Assembly: GCA_036522835.1 (NCBI GenBank)
Contig: DATDFB010000259.1
Location: 1-7,426 of the forward strand
Length of the DNA stretch: 7,426 nucleotides
DNA from: DATDFB01 sp036522835
Lineage (GTDB): Bacteria > Acidobacteriota > Thermoanaerobaculia > Gp7-AA8
Direction: 5' to 3'
Shown here piece after piece: positions 5,555-7,426 of this stretch. Both the position numbers and the translations under genes were made by a program. Below the pieces are notes generated by a model. It was not told where the DNA came from. It saw nothing but the letters and a program-made list of their open reading frames with translations, and did not search any database. Positions within the stretch are counted from its first letter, which is position 1. Each line of letters opens with the position of its first letter.

Positions 5555-6964
5555 TTACTTCTTCTTCTCCATGGCCCGGCGGAACGCGAGCGCCATCGCG
5601 CTCTCCCCTTCCGCCCCCTCGCGCTCGTCCATGAACTTCACGTACTCCTCGCGCTCCGCGGCGGCCTTCGCCGCTTCGACCGACAGGGAGATGCGCTTCC
5701 GTTGCGGGTCGACGCTCATCACGCGCACGACCACCTTCTCGCCCGGCTCGTAGGCGCGCGACGGATCGCCGCCCGGCGGCACGGAGATCTCCGAGCTCGG
5801 AATGAGGCCGGTGAGGCCCGGCTCGATCTGCACGAAGATCCCCGGCGCGGCGCCGTGATCGACCACGCCCTCGACCGTCTTGCCGATCGGGTACTTCTGC
5901 TGCGCCGACTCCCACGGATCGCTCACCGCCACTTCGCGCAGCGACAGCGAGAGGCGCTTCTTCGACGGGTCGACTTCGCGCACCCAGCCGGTCACGTTCG
6001 TGCCGATGGCGATCGACGGATCGCCCTGCTTCACGCCGAACGGCAGTTGCGAGTAGTGCACGAGACCGTCGACGCCCGGCTCGATCTCGACGAAGAGGCC
6101 GAAGTCGGTCGAGCGGACGATGCGGCCGTTGAACTGCGCGCCGGCGGGATACCGCTCGGCGACGTCGCCCCACGGATCGGGCTCCTGGTCCTTCATGGAG
6201 AGCGAGATGCGCTTGCCGTTGTTCTCGACTTTGATGACCTTGACGCGGACCTCTTGTCCGACGGCGACGACTTCGTTCGGGTTGCTGACGCGGCGGCGGC
6301 TCATCTCCGAGACGTGGAGGAGGCCGTCGACGCCGCCGAGGTCGACGAAGGCGCCGAACGGCGTGATGGTCTTGATCGTCCCGGTCAGCTCCGCGCCCGG
6401 CACGATGGCCTTGCGCGTCTCCTCGGCGCGCGCGGCGGCCGCTTCCTTGAGCAGCGCGGCGCGCGAGACGACGATGCGGCGGCCGTCGTCGGAGAGCTCG
6501 GTCACGCGGAACTCGAACGTCTGGCCGATGAACTGGTCGGGGTTGTCGATCTTGCCCAAGGCGATCTGCGAGAGCGGGCAGAAGGCGCGCAGGCCGCTGA
6601 CGTTGACGTCGAAGCCGCCCTTGTTGCGCGCGCTGACCTTCCCCTCCACCGGGAGGCGGTTCTCGTACATCTGGCGGAGCTGGTCGAGCGAGGCCTTGCC
6701 GCGTGCGAGCTTGCGCGAGATGCGCATCTCAGGAGAGGTTTTGACCACAGTCCCTTCGACCGTGTCGCCGACGTCGAGTCCTTCGAGCTCGGCCGCGTCC
6801 ATCACCGCCTCCGACGGTCCGCCGTAGGAGATGTAGGCGTCGTCGCCGGAGATGGAGACGATCTGGCCGTGGAGCAGCTCGCCCTGCTCTGGGGTCTTGA
6901 AATTCAGACTCGCTTCGAACGCCTCGGCGAACGTGGCTTCGGCGGTTTCTCTCGACTGGGTCAT
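5555..6964 (-). CDS. S1-domain RNA-binding protein, about five S1 repeats
   Basis: The 469-residue protein contains five S1-type OB folds at about 30-86 (degenerate), 104-170, 188-258, 275-345 and 360-430. Typical landmarks are G-x-I-x-x-I-T-P-F-G-A-F-V-D-L (196-209), D-G-L-L-H-V-S-E (213-220) and repeated K-R-I-S-L-S ends. A charged tail ends in K-K-K. In the ribosomal S1 family such repeats bind single-stranded mRNA and help 30S recruitment, but five domains and the loose N-terminal domain differ from the six-domain RpsA. It could be the cell's S1-like protein or a paralogue. The ATG at 6964 is chosen; the 38-residue upstream extension is basic, unlike any S1 protein, and covers the leader. 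A purine stretch GAAAGG is about 14 bases upstream, longer than ideal. Confidence 0.92.
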   Translation of the reverse strand: MTQSRETAEATFAEAFEASLNFKTPEQGELLHGQIVSISGDDAYISYGGPSEAVMDAAELEGLDVGDTVEGTVVKTSPEMRISRKLARGKASLDQLRQMYENRLPVEGKVSARNKGGFDVNVSGLRAFCPLSQIALGKIDNPDQFIGQTFEFRVTELSDDGRRIVVSRAALLKEAAAARAEETRKAIVPGAELTGTIKTITPFGAFVDLGGVDGLLHVSEMSRRRVSNPNEVVAVGQEVRVKVIKVENNGKRISLSMKDQEPDPWGDVAERYPAGAQFNGRIVRSTDFGLFVEIEPGVDGLVHYSQLPFGVKQGDPSIAIGTNVTGWVREVDPSKKRLSLSLREVAVSDPWESAQQKYPIGKTVEGVVDHGAAPGIFVQIEPGLTGLIPSSEISVPPGGDPSRAYEPGEKVVVRVMSVDPQRKRISLSVEAAKAAAEREEYVKFMDEREGAEGESAMALAFRRAMEKKK

Positions 6965-6994
6965 GGGATTGCTTGATACCTTTCGTGAAGTGAT

Positions 6995-7048
6995 TCGGTC
7001 CGCGGGATCGGCTGGGCAGCGTATCTTACTCGAAAGCAGGCGGACCGA
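6995..7048 (-). promoter_or_regulatory. Inverted repeat around a possible -10 in the S1 gene leader
   Basis: TCGGTCCGC (6995-7003) and GCGGACCGA (7040-7048) are perfect 9-bp inverted copies separated by 36 bp. On the minus strand a TAAGAT hexamer (7028-7023) lies between them and could be a -10 box, though no matching -35 is seen. The repeat could be an operator or the stem of a leader RNA. Autoregulation is known for S1 genes, but here it is only a guess. Confidence 0.3.
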
Positions 7049-7134
7049 GTAGCGCGGATCACTACCTCTCCGAGGCACATTTCATTCCCGCCGAAATCGT
7101 GCGGACGAGGCTGCAAAAAAAGCGTTCGCGGCCC

Positions 7135-7163
7135 TTGCCTCCCGCGAATCCGGAACCTACATT
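7135..7163 (+). promoter_or_regulatory. Candidate promoter for a rightward small transcript
   Basis: TTGCCT (7135-7140) and TACATT (7158-7163) are 17 bp apart, each matching four of six consensus bases. A run of seven A (7114-7120) lies where an UP element would be. The start of transcription would be near 7170. Confidence 0.4.
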
Positions 7164-7169
7164 GGGGTT

Positions 7170-7399
7170 CCCTGTCGTGCCGGATGCTCCATGGCAGATG
7201 TCAACGGCGCGGGAGGTCGCAACGAATCGCGATGGGATTCGTGGCGCGGCGGTGCGGATGCCTCTTTGCGGCTGTCAACGCACCGCGATCGTTGCGACGG
7301 GCAAAGAACGTCGGAACGAGTCGATTCGAATGCCCTCTGGTGGCTGTCAACGGATCGAGAATGGGCCCGCGAGACCAGAGATCGCGGGCCTCTTTGTTT
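7170..7399 (+). ncRNA. Candidate structured small RNA of about 230 nt
   Basis: The segment is bounded by the candidate promoter and by a strong intrinsic terminator. It holds three imperfect repeats with TGTCAACG at 7199, 7273 and 7345 (steps 74 and 72), each preceded by G-A/G-ATGC about 17 bases earlier. An internal inverted repeat pairs GTCGCAACG(A)ATCGCG (7216-7231) with CGCGATCGTTGCGAC (7284-7298), about 15 bp with one bulge. A + strand frame from ATG 7191 is open to the window edge and runs through the terminator, so a protein is possible; but the repeat steps are not constant in frame and no clear family appears. I favour RNA but cannot exclude a short partial gene. Confidence 0.45.
7364..7399 (+). 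terminator. Intrinsic terminator of the rightward transcript
   Basis: GGCCCGCGA (7364-7372) and TCGCGGGCC (7382-7390) form a perfect 9-bp stem with a 9-base loop. It is followed directly by TCTTTGTTT (7391-7399). The direction is +, away from the S1 gene. Confidence 0.8.
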
Positions 7400-7426
7400 G
7401 CGGGCGCACGCCGTTTGCGGGCGCAC
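7396..7426. repeat. Tandem direct repeat of 14 bp at the window edge
   Basis: GTTTGCGGGCGCAC occurs at 7396-7409 and 7413-7426, a 17-bp period with a 3-base spacer. The second copy ends exactly at the window edge, so the array may continue. The first copy overlaps the T tract of the terminator. Confidence 0.75.

Noticed and set aside
5489..6976. 495-residue + strand frame opposite the S1 gene
   Set aside because: It is an antisense shadow of a clear five-domain S1 protein, with a composition typical of GC-rich reverse frames.
7157..7426. Minus-strand 89-residue frame at the right end
   Set aside because: No ribosome binding site, no family resemblance, and it is antisense to the repeats and terminator.

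Overview
The window is high in G+C and densely coded. It has no tRNA, rRNA, IS transposase, cas gene or phage gene that I can recognise. The gene content (a five-domain S1 RNA-binding protein, a VKOR-like membrane protein, a DUF433/DUF5615 pair, small SDR and GNAT enzymes) would fit an environmental, GC-rich bacterium such as an Acidobacteriota or Myxococcota member. That placement is a guess from protein style, not a marker-based assignment.

Layout from left to right. On the + strand, the C-terminal part of an alpha/beta hydrolase (1-448) is followed 7 bp later by a GNAT acetyltransferase (456-929). Next comes a DUF433 antitoxin-type gene (1073-1387), overlapping a DUF5615 PIN-like toxin-type gene (1387-1741) that carries one extra base near 1557. 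A diverged 45-bp sequence lies on both sides of this pair (968-1012 and 1973-2017), and 1742-2071 holds no convincing intact gene. A VKOR-like membrane protein (2590-2072, minus) and a 499-residue serine-hydrolase-like protein (2669-4168, plus) are divergently transcribed from a 78-bp gap.

From 4169 to 4662 lies the most unusual stretch. It starts with a diverged copy of the 3' end of the neighbouring epimerase gene and a short VKOR-like scrap. An array of eight palindromes of form TTCAGCGA-NN-TCGCTGAA follows, spaced 42 bp apart (one step of 43). The array ends 1 bp before the stop codon of the intact NAD-dependent epimerase-like gene (5514-4663, minus). Upstream of that gene, on the same strand, is an S1 protein gene (6964-5555, minus), so the two may form an operon.

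The last 460 bp hold the S1 leader with a 9-bp inverted repeat. They also hold a divergent + strand candidate small RNA of about 230 nt: a promoter-like pair at 7135-7163, three imperfect repeats of about 73 bp, a long internal inverted repeat and a strong intrinsic terminator at 7364-7399. A 14-bp direct repeat then runs to the window edge.

Most of the genes are ordinary. The two signals I could not explain by known families are the 42-bp palindrome array and the terminator-bounded repeat transcript at the right end.
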